Source of the DNA: Parabacteroides faecalis
Lineage (GTDB): Bacteria; Bacteroidota; Bacteroidia; Bacteroidales; Tannerellaceae
Direction: 5' to 3'
DNA length: 33,387 nt
NCBI RefSeq assembly: GCF_022809355.1
Contig: NZ_JAKZMM010000046.1
Coordinates: forward strand, 1-33,387
Shown here: piece after piece, positions 26,270 through 33,387 of the stretch
How the letters are laid out: every line of letters starts with the position of its first letter
Numbering within the stretch: the first letter of the stretch is position 1
Made by a program: the position numbers and the translations under genes
The notes under the pieces: model-generated
The model's input: the letters and a program-made list of their open reading frames with translations, nothing else
Databases searched by the model: none
What the model was told of the DNA's origin: nothing

Positions 26270-26725
26270 TTATTTATATGAGTTAATATCAATTGACTTA
26301 GGCTGCTGAGCTTCGTGTTTATGTTCTGTTCCTGCATAAACATACAAATTACCCAGTAACTTTGCACCCAGACGATTCTTAGGTAACATACCCTTTACTA
26401 CTTTTCTATACAGATAACTCGGGCCTTTTGCTAATAAATCAGCCGGAGTGTATTCAATCTGTCCACCAGGATAACCGGTGTATCTCAAATAAATACGATC
26501 GTTCCACTTTTTACCTGTCAGAACGACTTTTTCTGCATTGATAATAATTACATTATCACCACAATCAACGTGAGGAGTAAAATTGGGTTTGTACTTGCCA
26601 CGCAAAAGCTTTGCTACTTTTGCACAAAGACGACCTAATGTCTGGCCTTCAGCGTCAACGATGACCCATTCTTTGTTTACAGTTGCTTTGTTTGCAGAAA
26701 TGGTCTTAAAACTTAAAGTATCCAC
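26270..26725 (-). CDS. rplM: 50S ribosomal protein L13
   Basis: A 151-residue L13 with VNKEWVIVDAEGQTLGRLCAKVAKLLRGK, VIIINAEKVVLTGKKW and the GMLPKNRLG motif. The start codon is GTG: no in-frame ATG gives a better N-terminus. It is the first gene of rplM-rpsI-rpsB-tsf, with a consensus promoter about 127 bases upstream and a structured leader in between. Confidence 0.96.
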   Translation of the reverse strand: MDTLSFKTISANKATVNKEWVIVDAEGQTLGRLCAKVAKLLRGKYKPNFTPHVDCGDNVIIINAEKVVLTGKKWNDRIYLRYTGYPGGQIEYTPADLLAKGPSYLYRKVVKGMLPKNRLGAKLLGNLYVYAGTEHKHEAQQPKSIDINSYK

Positions 26726-26772
26726 TGCTTAAATTGTTTAATAAATTAATAAAATCAAAAAACTAATCTTTT

Positions 26773-26818
26773 CCCTTTGCCCCACCGGACACATGATGAT
26801 GCAAAGTTCTAAGAACTA
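26773..26818 (-). promoter_or_regulatory. Structured leader of the rplM operon
   Basis: Two overlapping inverted repeats lie in the predicted 5' leader: CTTTGC (26775-26780) with GCAAAG (26801-26806), and AGTTC-TAA-GAACT (26805-26817). They share bases, so they could alternate. Ribosomal protein operons often carry such leaders for feedback control; L13 leaders have been proposed in Bacteroidia as far as I recall, which was not verified. Confidence 0.5.
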
Positions 26819-26851
26819 AACTTTTAGTACAATTTGATAATAATCGGCTTG

Positions 26852-26881
26852 CAAAGGTACGTATATTATTTGAATTACAAA
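26852..26881 (-). promoter_or_regulatory. Promoter of the rplM operon
   Basis: The minus strand reads TTTG (26878-26881), 18 bases, TACCTTTG (26852-26859). The -7 match is exact; the spacer is one or two bases shorter than at the other promoters in this window. Confidence 0.65.
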
Positions 26882-26938
26882 ACTTTCCATTCTTCTTTTT
26901 CTGAAAAAATATAGTGGCTTTTACTCATCTTCGGTTTC

Positions 26939-27037
26939 TTATTCATGATTCCAGAGGCTTTCCCGAACAATAATCCCTTTGTTATTGGGTGTGTTCTCAT
27001 TAATCAACTCATAAGCGTTTTCTTCAGGTGATTCGAC
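26939..27037 (-). pseudogene. 32-codon gene relic between purL and rplM
   Basis: On the minus strand a frame without a start codon runs from just after a TAG (27038-27040) to TAA (26939-26941). It reads VESPEENAYELIN, then ENTPNNKGIIVRESLWNHE, which looks like the coherent C-terminus of a soluble protein. Upstream in the same frame lies repeat array E, and nothing coding-like is seen beyond it. It may be the tail of a gene lost from this locus; the family is not recognised. A short real peptide from a non-ATG start is an alternative. Confidence 0.4.
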
Positions 27038-27043
27038 CTAAAA

Positions 27044-27131
27044 GATCTTTGTGTAAGAAAACCCACGAAAACCGTTTTCAATTCTCGAGAGTTTTGAAAA
27101 CGATTCTCGTGGGTTTCTGTATGAGAAGTCT
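27044..27131. repeat. Array E: 22-base units and long inverted repeat after purL
   Basis: Read on the minus strand, units begin at 27109, 27087 and 27065 (22-base steps); the first two begin CGAGAAT. Inner palindromes GTTTTCAAAAC and TCTCGAGA alternate. The array also forms a large imperfect inverted repeat (ACCCACGA at 27061-27068 with TCGTGGGT at 27107-27114, and CGTTTTCA with TGAAAACG inside), so it may double as the purL 3' hairpin. It shares CGAGAATCGTTT-CAAAA words with array D. The 430-base spacer 26726-27155 also holds the relic, the promoter and the rplM leader. Confidence 0.8.
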
Positions 27132-27155
27132 TACCTTATTATATATAAGACCTTT

Positions 27156-30100
27156 TTATTTCTTGTTTTCTTCAATCCATTTACGAGCATTCACAAAAGC
27201 TTCGATCCACGGAGTCACTTCATCGTTCCGGTGTTCCAATGGATAATAAGCGCATTGCCATGGGAACATTGCACGTTCCAAGTGAGGCATCATCGCTAAA
27301 TGACGGCCATCGTGTGAGCAAACACCGGCAACAGCCCAAGGAGAACCGTTCGGATTAGCTGGATAGCCTTCATAATTATACTTAGCTACAATGTGATATT
27401 CTTTTTCCTCATACGGGAAATCAAACTTACCTTCACCATGAGCAACCCAGATTCCCAGCTTACTGCCGCTCAAAGAACCGAACATGACTGAATGGTTCTT
27501 CGGGATTTCCAAAGTAATGAAGTTAGATTCGAACTTGTGCGAATCATTATGCAGCATCTTATGTTTCTTTTCGTGTTCCGGATACAAGAGTTCCAATTCG
27601 GCCATCAACTGGCATCCGTTACAAATACCCAAACTCAAGGTATCTTTCCGGGCATAGAAACGATCGATTGCCGCTTTTGCCTTTTCGTTAAACAAGATAC
27701 CAGCAGCCCAACCCTTGGCAGAACCCAATACGTCTGAGTTAGAGAAGCCACCACAGAATACGATCAGGTTGACATCATCCAGTGTCTCCCGGCCTGAAGC
27801 CAAGTCAGTCAGGTGAACATCCTTCACATCGAAGCCAGCCAGATACATTGAGTAAGCCATTTCACGCTCACCATTGGTTCCCTTATCTCGCAAGATAGCT
27901 GCTTTAATACCTGTCGGTTCACGACGATCAGCCGAAATACCGTAAGAAGCCAACGTACCGGTAAAGTTCTTGTTGAACTTGAATTCCAGCGGCTGCATCT
28001 TATAGTTCTCGAAACGATTGCCGGCACATACATTACCGCTCTGCTTGATATCCAACTTATAAGAAGATTCATACCAAACATCCCGCATATAGTCGATACC
28101 GAAATGATACTGGATTCCATCTTTCGATACGAGGATATGGCGTTCGTTGGTCGGTTTTGCAATTTCGGCAAAGCCTACACCTGCATCCATCATCAGTTTT
28201 TCGAAGGCTTTCTTGTCTTTTACCTGAACGATGATACCCGGATTTTCGGCAAACAGAATCTTCACAATGTCTGATTCATTAATCTTATCCAAGTTAACTT
28301 CCAAACCACCTTCTACATTGGCAAAGCACATTTCCAACAAGGTAGTAATCATACCACCAGCCGAGATATCGTGACCAGCCAGAATCAAACCTTTCTCGAT
28401 TGCCTCCTGAACAGCATTGAAGGCATCGCTGAAATATTCCGGATCCTTCACGGTCGGCACTTCATTACCCAACTTGTTCAATACCTGTGCCAAAGCAGAA
28501 CCGCCCAGTTTCAAGGTATCGAATGAGAAATCGATATAATAAATATGTGAATTCCGTTCGTGAACCAATACCGGAGAAACGATCTTCTTCACATCGCTCA
28601 CTTCGGCACCGGCAGAAATGATCACGGTACCCGGAGCAATTACTTTGTCATCTCCATATTTCTGAGTCATTGACAACGAGTCTTTACCGGTCGGAATATT
28701 GATTCCCAACTCACAAGCAAAGTCTGATGCTGCCTGTACGGCTTTATACAAACGGGCATCCTCGCCTTCATTGCGGCACGGCCACATCCAGTTTGCACTC
28801 AAAGAAACACCAGTCAGCTTATCAGTCAACGGAGCAAAGACGATATTCGTCAAAGCTTCGGCTATCGCCATTACAGATCCGGCTGCCGGATCTACCATAG
28901 CTACCTGCGGCGCATGACCAATAGAAGTAGCGATACCAGCTTCTCCGCGGTAATCCAAAGCGACAGCTCCCAGGTCACTCAACGGCAATTGTAATTCACC
29001 CTGGCATTGCTGACGGGCAATCTTACCGGTTACGGAACGGTCCACTTTATTAGTCAACCAGTCTTTACAAGCAACGGCTTCCAATTGAAGTACGTTTTCC
29101 AGATAATGATGTAATTCTGATTCTTTGTAAACAACCGGCTGATAAGTTTCTTCTACCGTATGATCGCGCATGATGGTACGAGGCGGCTTACCGAACATAT
29201 ATTCCAACTTGATATCAATCGGTTTAACGCCATCTGCCTGTTCGAAGACAAACTTCATATCGTTGGTAGTTTCACCTACGACATACATCGGGGCACGTTC
29301 ACGTTCAGCAATACGTCTTACCCGTTCTACGTCTTTTTCTTCCATCAGCAAGCCCATACGTTCCTGGCTTTCATTACCGATGATTTCCTTTGCCGACAAG
29401 GTCGGATCACCAATTGGCAACTGACTCATATCGATATGTCCACCGGTTGCTTCCACCAATTCAGACAGACAGTTCAAATGACCGCCAGCTCCGTGGTCGT
29501 GGATAGAAACAATCGGATTATCTTCAGATTCGGCAATCGAACGAATCACGTTAGCCGCACGCTTCTGCATCTCAGGATTGGCACGCTGTACAGCGTTCAG
29601 CTCGATACCACTCGTATATTGTCCGGTATTTACTGACGAAACAGCACCACCACCCATACCGATCCGATAGTTGTCACCACCGATTACAACTACCTTTTCT
29701 CCAGGTTTCGGATCACCTTTCAAAGCATCCCGTTTATTGGCAAAACCAACACCACCAGCCAACATGATGACTTTATCATAAGCATACTTCTTATTATTCT
29801 CAGCATGCTCGAATGTCAGGACAGAACCGCAGATCAGCGGCTGACCGAACTTATTACCGAAATCGGATGCACCGTTAGAGGCTTTAATCAAGATCTGTTC
29901 CGGAGTCTGATACAACCACGGACGAGGATCAAGTACTTTCTCCCATTCACGGGCGCCTTCCGTACGAGGATAAGCCGTCATATAAACAGCTGTTCCAGCA
30001 ATTGGCAAAGAAGCCTTACCACCGCCCAGACGGTCGCGGATTTCACCACCCGTACCTGTTGCCGCACCGTTAAACGGTTCTACGGTTGTCGGAAAGTTAT

Positions 30101-30845
30101 GTGTTTCCGCTTTCAACGAGATCACAGTCTTGATGTCTTTGATCGCGAAGTAATCGGGTTTATCACCGCTCTTCGGAGCAAACTGTTCTACTACCGGACC
30201 ATCGTTGAAGGCCACATTATCTTTATAAGCCGATACCAACTTATTCGGGTTCTCGGCCGAAGTTTTCTTAATTAAATTGAATAACGAACTTTCCTTTTCT
30301 TCGCCATCGATAATAAAGGTTCCGCCGAAGATCTTATGACGGCAGTGTTCAGAGTTCACCTGAGAGAAACCGAACACTTCGCTATCCGTCAGCTTGCGTT
30401 GCAGCTTTTCGCTGACTTCCTTCAGGTAAGAGATTTCTTCCTGACTTAATGCCAAACCTTCCTGTTCGTTATAGGCTTCCAGATCATCAATATAAACAAT
30501 TGGATCCGGTTGTTTACTAATCGTAAAGATTTCCTGGTTCAGTCCATTGTAAATACGTTGCAGCATCGGATCATGATCAGCATCGCCCGACTCTACCGGG
30601 AAATACTCTTCTATACGACTAATACCGGCCAAACCCATGTTCTGGGTTATTTCAACTGCATTCGTACTCCATGGCGTTATCATTTCACGACGCGGACCAA
30701 CAAACCAACCGTTCATGGTTTCTGTTTCAACGGGTGTTGCTCCACTGAATAGCCACACCAGTTTCTTTGTGTCTTCTGGTGAAAACGCTTGCTTAGCTTC
30801 TACGGCCAGCACCGTTTTAGTTGGAGATTGAAAGAATAGAATCAT
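27156..30845 (-). CDS. purL: Phosphoribosylformylglycinamidine synthase, large single-chain type
   Basis: A 1229-residue FGAM synthase for the fourth step of purine synthesis, converting FGAR and glutamine to FGAM with ATP. It is the long form found in Proteobacteria, Bacteroidetes and eukaryotes. It has an N-terminal PurS-like domain, two AIRS-related halves with the ATP site (VNSEHCRHKIFGG, KAETHNFPTTVEPFNGAATGTGG) and a C-terminal glutaminase. The glutaminase nucleophile Cys is in LGICNGCQLM (about residue 1134) and the His of the triad in WVAHGEGKFDFP. Its upstream region holds a promoter, a perfect inverted repeat and an octamer array. Confidence 0.97.
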   Translation of the reverse strand: MILFFQSPTKTVLAVEAKQAFSPEDTKKLVWLFSGATPVETETMNGWFVGPRREMITPWSTNAVEITQNMGLAGISRIEEYFPVESGDADHDPMLQRIYNGLNQEIFTISKQPDPIVYIDDLEAYNEQEGLALSQEEISYLKEVSEKLQRKLTDSEVFGFSQVNSEHCRHKIFGGTFIIDGEEKESSLFNLIKKTSAENPNKLVSAYKDNVAFNDGPVVEQFAPKSGDKPDYFAIKDIKTVISLKAETHNFPTTVEPFNGAATGTGGEIRDRLGGGKASLPIAGTAVYMTAYPRTEGAREWEKVLDPRPWLYQTPEQILIKASNGASDFGNKFGQPLICGSVLTFEHAENNKKYAYDKVIMLAGGVGFANKRDALKGDPKPGEKVVVIGGDNYRIGMGGGAVSSVNTGQYTSGIELNAVQRANPEMQKRAANVIRSIAESEDNPIVSIHDHGAGGHLNCLSELVEATGGHIDMSQLPIGDPTLSAKEIIGNESQERMGLLMEEKDVERVRRIAERERAPMYVVGETTNDMKFVFEQADGVKPIDIKLEYMFGKPPRTIMRDHTVEETYQPVVYKESELHHYLENVLQLEAVACKDWLTNKVDRSVTGKIARQQCQGELQLPLSDLGAVALDYRGEAGIATSIGHAPQVAMVDPAAGSVMAIAEALTNIVFAPLTDKLTGVSLSANWMWPCRNEGEDARLYKAVQAASDFACELGINIPTGKDSLSMTQKYGDDKVIAPGTVIISAGAEVSDVKKIVSPVLVHERNSHIYYIDFSFDTLKLGGSALAQVLNKLGNEVPTVKDPEYFSDAFNAVQEAIEKGLILAGHDISAGGMITTLLEMCFANVEGGLEVNLDKINESDIVKILFAENPGIIVQVKDKKAFEKLMMDAGVGFAEIAKPTNERHILVSKDGIQYHFGIDYMRDVWYESSYKLDIKQSGNVCAGNRFENYKMQPLEFKFNKNFTGTLASYGISADRREPTGIKAAILRDKGTNGEREMAYSMYLAGFDVKDVHLTDLASGRETLDDVNLIVFCGGFSNSDVLGSAKGWAAGILFNEKAKAAIDRFYARKDTLSLGICNGCQLMAELELLYPEHEKKHKMLHNDSHKFESNFITLEIPKNHSVMFGSLSGSKLGIWVAHGEGKFDFPYEEKEYHIVAKYNYEGYPANPNGSPWAVAGVCSHDGRHLAMMPHLERAMFPWQCAYYPLEHRNDEVTPWIEAFVNARKWIEENKK

Positions 30846-30860
30846 ATATGATCAATTTAT

Positions 30861-31036
30861 AGTTTTAAGTTCTCAAGTTATTAAGCATTTAAGTTCCTGA
30901 GTTTTTCAATTCATCCGTTTTAAAAGCACGAAACAAATCAGTTTGAATCATGAATCAACTTGCAAACTCATAAATACATTCATCCGTTGACTCCCTAACT
31001 GACAAACTTACCAACTCATAAACTTATCAACTTAAA
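30861..31036. repeat. Octamer inverted-arm array H upstream of purL
   Basis: Left arm (30861-30907): repeats of AGTTnnnn at 8-base steps (AGTTCTCA, AGTTATTA, AGCATTTA, AGTTCCTG, AGTTTTTC). Right arm: AACTTACC, AACTCATA, AACTTATC, AACTTAAA at 31005-31036, also 8-base steps, preceded by looser copies from 30958. ATTCATCCGTT occurs twice (30909-30919, 30978-30988). The array occupies most of the predicted purL leader. A two-unit trace of the same octamer (AACCTACA, AACTCAAC) lies near 33085-33100. Confidence 0.8.
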
Positions 31037-31050
31037 GTCTGTAACAGACT
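31036..31050 (-). promoter_or_regulatory. Candidate operator at the purL transcription start
   Basis: AGTCTGT-A-ACAGACT is a perfect 7-base-arm inverted repeat overlapping the predicted start site, immediately downstream of the -7 element. It could be a repressor site or a 5' RNA hairpin. Confidence 0.5.
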
Positions 31051-31051
31051 A

Positions 31052-31059
31052 CAAAGATA
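31052..31059 (-). promoter_or_regulatory. -7 promoter element of purL
   Basis: The minus strand reads TATCTTTG, an exact match to TAnnTTTG, about 207 bases before the purL start. The -33 position is only TCTG-like. Confidence 0.55.
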
Positions 31060-31135
31060 CGTTTTTTCCGGTAATGAACAGATATATTCCCGGCAAACCC
31101 TCCTAAAATATACGAACATTTAAAAGCCTTTCCGT

Positions 31136-31894
31136 TCAGAAACCAAACAAGCCGTCAGGTTCCGAATCATTTTCGTCTTCTTTCCCCACACATTCCAGGA
31201 AAAGATCCCCTGTATTTCGAATCTGTCCGGCAGGTAATTTTTTCCGTAAAGCTTCCAATTGATCTGGAGTTTCAAAGCAGACAACCGCCCGATACAGATC
31301 GCCTTCTTCAACAAACCAGACACCTGTATATTGGATTCCTTCCAGCAAATGCGTCAAAGAAGAACTGACTTCCGACAAGCCGATCTTACCCCGCAGGAAT
31401 TTCAAGATACCGGATTTAGGCGAAAGCGATTGAAATGCGACCGGGAATTCCACTTTTTCGGCTTCCTCTCCGGACAGGAAATGACGCAAAACCGCATCTG
31501 CCTGCAGCTTTGCCCGCTCTGATCCGGAAGGAAATACCAATGAAACGTACCGGTTACCACATACCGTTTGCAACTGATAGGGCGAAAGGCAATCAATACA
31601 TCCTAATGTATCTGCCCGTTGACAACGGAATACATGTAACGAATAAATCCCATACGCATCTTCCGGAGTTGGCATTTCATAGATTTCCAATGCATATTCT
31701 TCCCCATCATATTCCAAATCGCGAGCTGTCAGCTTCGTAACGCCATACTCCAGAAACTGTTCAGCTCCGCCATTCATATAACCATACAGTCCGGTTCCGG
31801 TAAAAACACGCTCACGCTTCACCGTCATCTCCTGAGCCTCCAAACAGGATATGGATAAACACAGCAAACAAGTCAAAAGCAATCCTTTCATCAT
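31136..31894 (-). CDS. DUF6599-like exported protein
   Basis: A 252-residue protein with an N-terminal signal. Cleavage after LEAQ or lipidation at Cys17 (ISC) are both possible. The segments YMNGGAEQFLEYG and ALEIYEMPTPEDAYGIYSLH match the pattern I associate with DUF6599, a periplasmic family of unknown function often found next to DUF362 proteins. It has five Cys in the mature part, including CIDC near residue 100. Its start overlaps the stop of the upstream DUF362 gene, so the two are translationally coupled. Confidence 0.7.
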   Translation of the reverse strand: MMKGLLLTCLLCLSISCLEAQEMTVKRERVFTGTGLYGYMNGGAEQFLEYGVTKLTARDLEYDGEEYALEIYEMPTPEDAYGIYSLHVFRCQRADTLGCIDCLSPYQLQTVCGNRYVSLVFPSGSERAKLQADAVLRHFLSGEEAEKVEFPVAFQSLSPKSGILKFLRGKIGLSEVSSSLTHLLEGIQYTGVWFVEEGDLYRAVVCFETPDQLEALRKKLPAGQIRNTGDLFLECVGKEDENDSEPDGLFGF

Positions 31895-33036
31895 CCATTC
31901 AGATTTATCTCATGTAAATCGATTTTCTCCGGGTTGGCAATACCCAAACCTAAGGTTTCAGCCATCTCCAGGAAAGCACGTGCACCTTTCTTTTCCTCTT
32001 TCTGTACGCCTTCGGCTATACGCTTCTCCAGAATCATCCGATAACCGACCTCATCAACAGCCACCGGGTCTGTTCCTGCCAGTATGGAATGATACGGACA
32101 AATAAACTGCGGATTGGCAGCCGGTCCGCCATCAAAGCAACCTATCATTCCATCCAAAATATTCAATACTACCTTATCTCGTAAAGGAGGGAAAGCACAA
32201 ACCGAAGCACAAGTATCGTTCCACATCTGTCCATGCAAGCGGGCTGTATTCGTAATCGAGCCAAAAGCCAGGTTCTTCATGCAGCCGGTAATCGTTGTTC
32301 CCGCATTCTTCAGAATCGGTACATTGATGATTTTCGTCACCATCTCCGTACAGATCTTCGTGAAATAAGAATACTTTCCGCCATTAATCATATACGGCAT
32401 GGTATAAGCATCATATTCTCCTTCTACATCCACAAAGAAGAACTGCGACTTATCCACCCGTTCTTCTCCATAAAACTTACCTTCGGCATTCACATAACTG
32501 CCATTCTCATCCTGATATTCTGTCCCGATGATCCGAATTTCCGGATATTGTTCGGCAGTAAAGCCAGCTTCTCGCAAATCAACTTCCCGGCGGTCCCAAA
32601 TAATGATCTGCCGACGGGAAATACCGGATTCCTCCAATTGTCGGACAATCGACTTCGTCAAAGCATGCGAAGTAGACAACAATTTGCCCGCAATCGGGTT
32701 TACTTTCAAACCGATCACATCCTCCGGTCCCACAAACTGAAGCCAGGCGGCTTTCAAATCCGATGCACCCGTCAAGTCAAGCATGCATGTCTTCAACATT
32801 TCGTATGCAATCTCTTCCGACGGACGCCCATCTACTATACAATCCGTATTCTTGACTTTCACCACCTTACCCGGATACTTACCCGGCATGGACTGCGCCG
32901 TGCGTGGAACAGCCAACGCATCCTTCAAATTCGTTTCCGGTTTATCATCAGCCACCGGAACAGCTTTTGCTATCGGAGAAAATACCATTCCAGCTCCACC
33001 CAAAGCCAACGAACGGAAAAAGTTTCTTCGTTTCAT
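31891..33036 (-). CDS. Tat-exported DUF362 domain protein
   Basis: A 381-residue protein with a twin-arginine signal (KRRNFFRS, hydrophobic core, cleavage after AKA near residue 25), so it is folded, probably with a cofactor, before export. The body has DUF362-type segments: VGPEDVIGLKVNPIAG, NVPILKNAGTTITGCMKNLAFGSI and DPVAVDEVGYRMI. No ferredoxin CxxCxxC cluster motif is visible, unlike many DUF362 proteins, so the cofactor is unclear. A consensus promoter lies about 88 bases upstream; the gene forms a two-gene operon with the DUF6599-like gene. Confidence 0.8.
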   Translation of the reverse strand: MKRRNFFRSLALGGAGMVFSPIAKAVPVADDKPETNLKDALAVPRTAQSMPGKYPGKVVKVKNTDCIVDGRPSEEIAYEMLKTCMLDLTGASDLKAAWLQFVGPEDVIGLKVNPIAGKLLSTSHALTKSIVRQLEESGISRRQIIIWDRREVDLREAGFTAEQYPEIRIIGTEYQDENGSYVNAEGKFYGEERVDKSQFFFVDVEGEYDAYTMPYMINGGKYSYFTKICTEMVTKIINVPILKNAGTTITGCMKNLAFGSITNTARLHGQMWNDTCASVCAFPPLRDKVVLNILDGMIGCFDGGPAANPQFICPYHSILAGTDPVAVDEVGYRMILEKRIAEGVQKEEKKGARAFLEMAETLGLGIANPEKIDLHEINLNG

Positions 33037-33123
33037 ACTCCCTATCTATTTATGTTTTGAAGTAAAAGTTCAACAAGAATTTATAAACCTACAAACTCAA
33101 CTATTCAAAAAATGAAATACATA

Positions 33124-33154
33124 CAAAAGTAAAAAAACTATCTGCCAATCCAAA
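33124..33154 (-). promoter_or_regulatory. Promoter of the DUF362-DUF6599 operon
   Basis: The minus strand reads TTTG (33151-33154), 19 bases, TACTTTTG (33124-33131), a full Bacteroides-type match. Just upstream CAGGC (33160-33164) and GCCTG (33173-33177) form a small inverted repeat that may be an operator. Confidence 0.72.
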
Positions 33155-33198
33155 GGAAACAGGCAAAAGGATGCCTGATCGTATAAAGATAGTAGAAA

Positions 33199-33308
33199 AG
33201 TAATCGAAAAGTATATTTTTGACAGCTGTCGAAAAGCTTTTCCATATTAGTCGAAAAGCTTTATCACATATATGGTAAAGCTTTTTGACAGCTGTCAAAA
33301 ATATGAAA
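33199..33308. repeat. Array C: about four or five 22-base units of GACAGCTGTC and AAAAGCTTTT palindromes
   Basis: AAAGCTTT-type palindromes start at 33232, 33254 and 33276 (22-base steps), and GACAGCTGTC occurs at 33221 and 33287, exactly three periods apart. The two intermediate slots hold CATATTAGTC and CACATATATG, so palindromes alternate along the array. The second GACAGCTGTC is flanked by TTTTT and AAAAA, a perfect 20-base palindrome at 33282-33301. It lies upstream of the DUF362 promoter. The rest of the right end (33309-33387) shows no gene. Confidence 0.83.
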
Positions 33309-33387
33309 AGTAATGGCTTTTCAGGGCTGACGCATTACAAACTTCCAGACCTTTTAAAAAGTATTTATCTTTAGAGAGTCAAAGGGA

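Noticed and set aside
31060-31135. Terminator after the DUF6599-like gene
   Set aside because: A CCGG/CCGG hairpin is present, but in the direction of transcription it is followed by A residues rather than T residues.
33366-33373. Promoter for a gene beyond the right edge
   Set aside because: TATCTTTA is near the -7 consensus, but no -33 element is seen and the downstream gene is outside the window.

Overview
The window looks like chromosomal backbone of a Bacteroidales bacterium, most plausibly Parabacteroides or a close relative (inference from protein style and gene order; no search was run). Supporting signs are Bacteroides-type promoters (TTTG, about 19-20 bases, TAnnTTTG), a lack of obvious Shine-Dalgarno sequences, a tRNA without an encoded CCA end, a surface-lipoprotein signal, and the order rimP-nusA-infB-cvpA-sufB-sufC-sufD.

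Layout. Bases 1-1864 (+) carry three small envelope genes. Bases 2104-13171 (-) hold one long run, rimP-nusA-infB-cvpA-sufB-(outer-membrane barrel)-sufC-sufD, followed after a strong terminator by sufS with its own promoter. A tRNA-Met(CAU) with its own promoter and terminator lies just upstream at 13587-13660 (-). Bases 13872-18721 (+) carry a START-like protein, an LptF/LptG-type permease, ribBA and an aspartate-type aminotransferase, closed by a textbook terminator. A solitary surface lipoprotein (19272-20243) and a complete proline operon, proB-proA-proC (20414-23610), follow. On the minus strand come rplM-rpsI-rpsB-tsf (26725-23708), purL (30845-27156), and a Tat-exported DUF362 protein with a DUF6599-like partner (33036-31136).

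The genes are mostly housekeeping: transcription and translation factors with Fe-S cluster assembly, riboflavin, proline and purine synthesis, and ribosomal proteins. I found no insertion sequence, prophage, CRISPR array or defence locus.

The unexpected content lies between the genes. Five spacers (about 979-1064, 13207-13294, 18911-19010, 27044-27131 and 33199-33308) carry short tandem arrays with a strict 21- or 22-base period, about two DNA turns. Their units are built from short palindromes whose half-words are swapped between units. Three other spacers (24742-24841, 25805-25876, 30861-31036) carry 7- or 8-base repeats in facing inverted arms, two of them starting at the stop codon of a ribosomal protein gene. 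These two repeat classes are the best candidates for something not yet described. Further leads are a terminator-like hairpin at the very start of the rimP-nusA-infB leader, a barrel protein gene inside the suf cluster, a perfect inverted repeat at the predicted purL start site, and a 32-codon gene relic beside one of the arrays.
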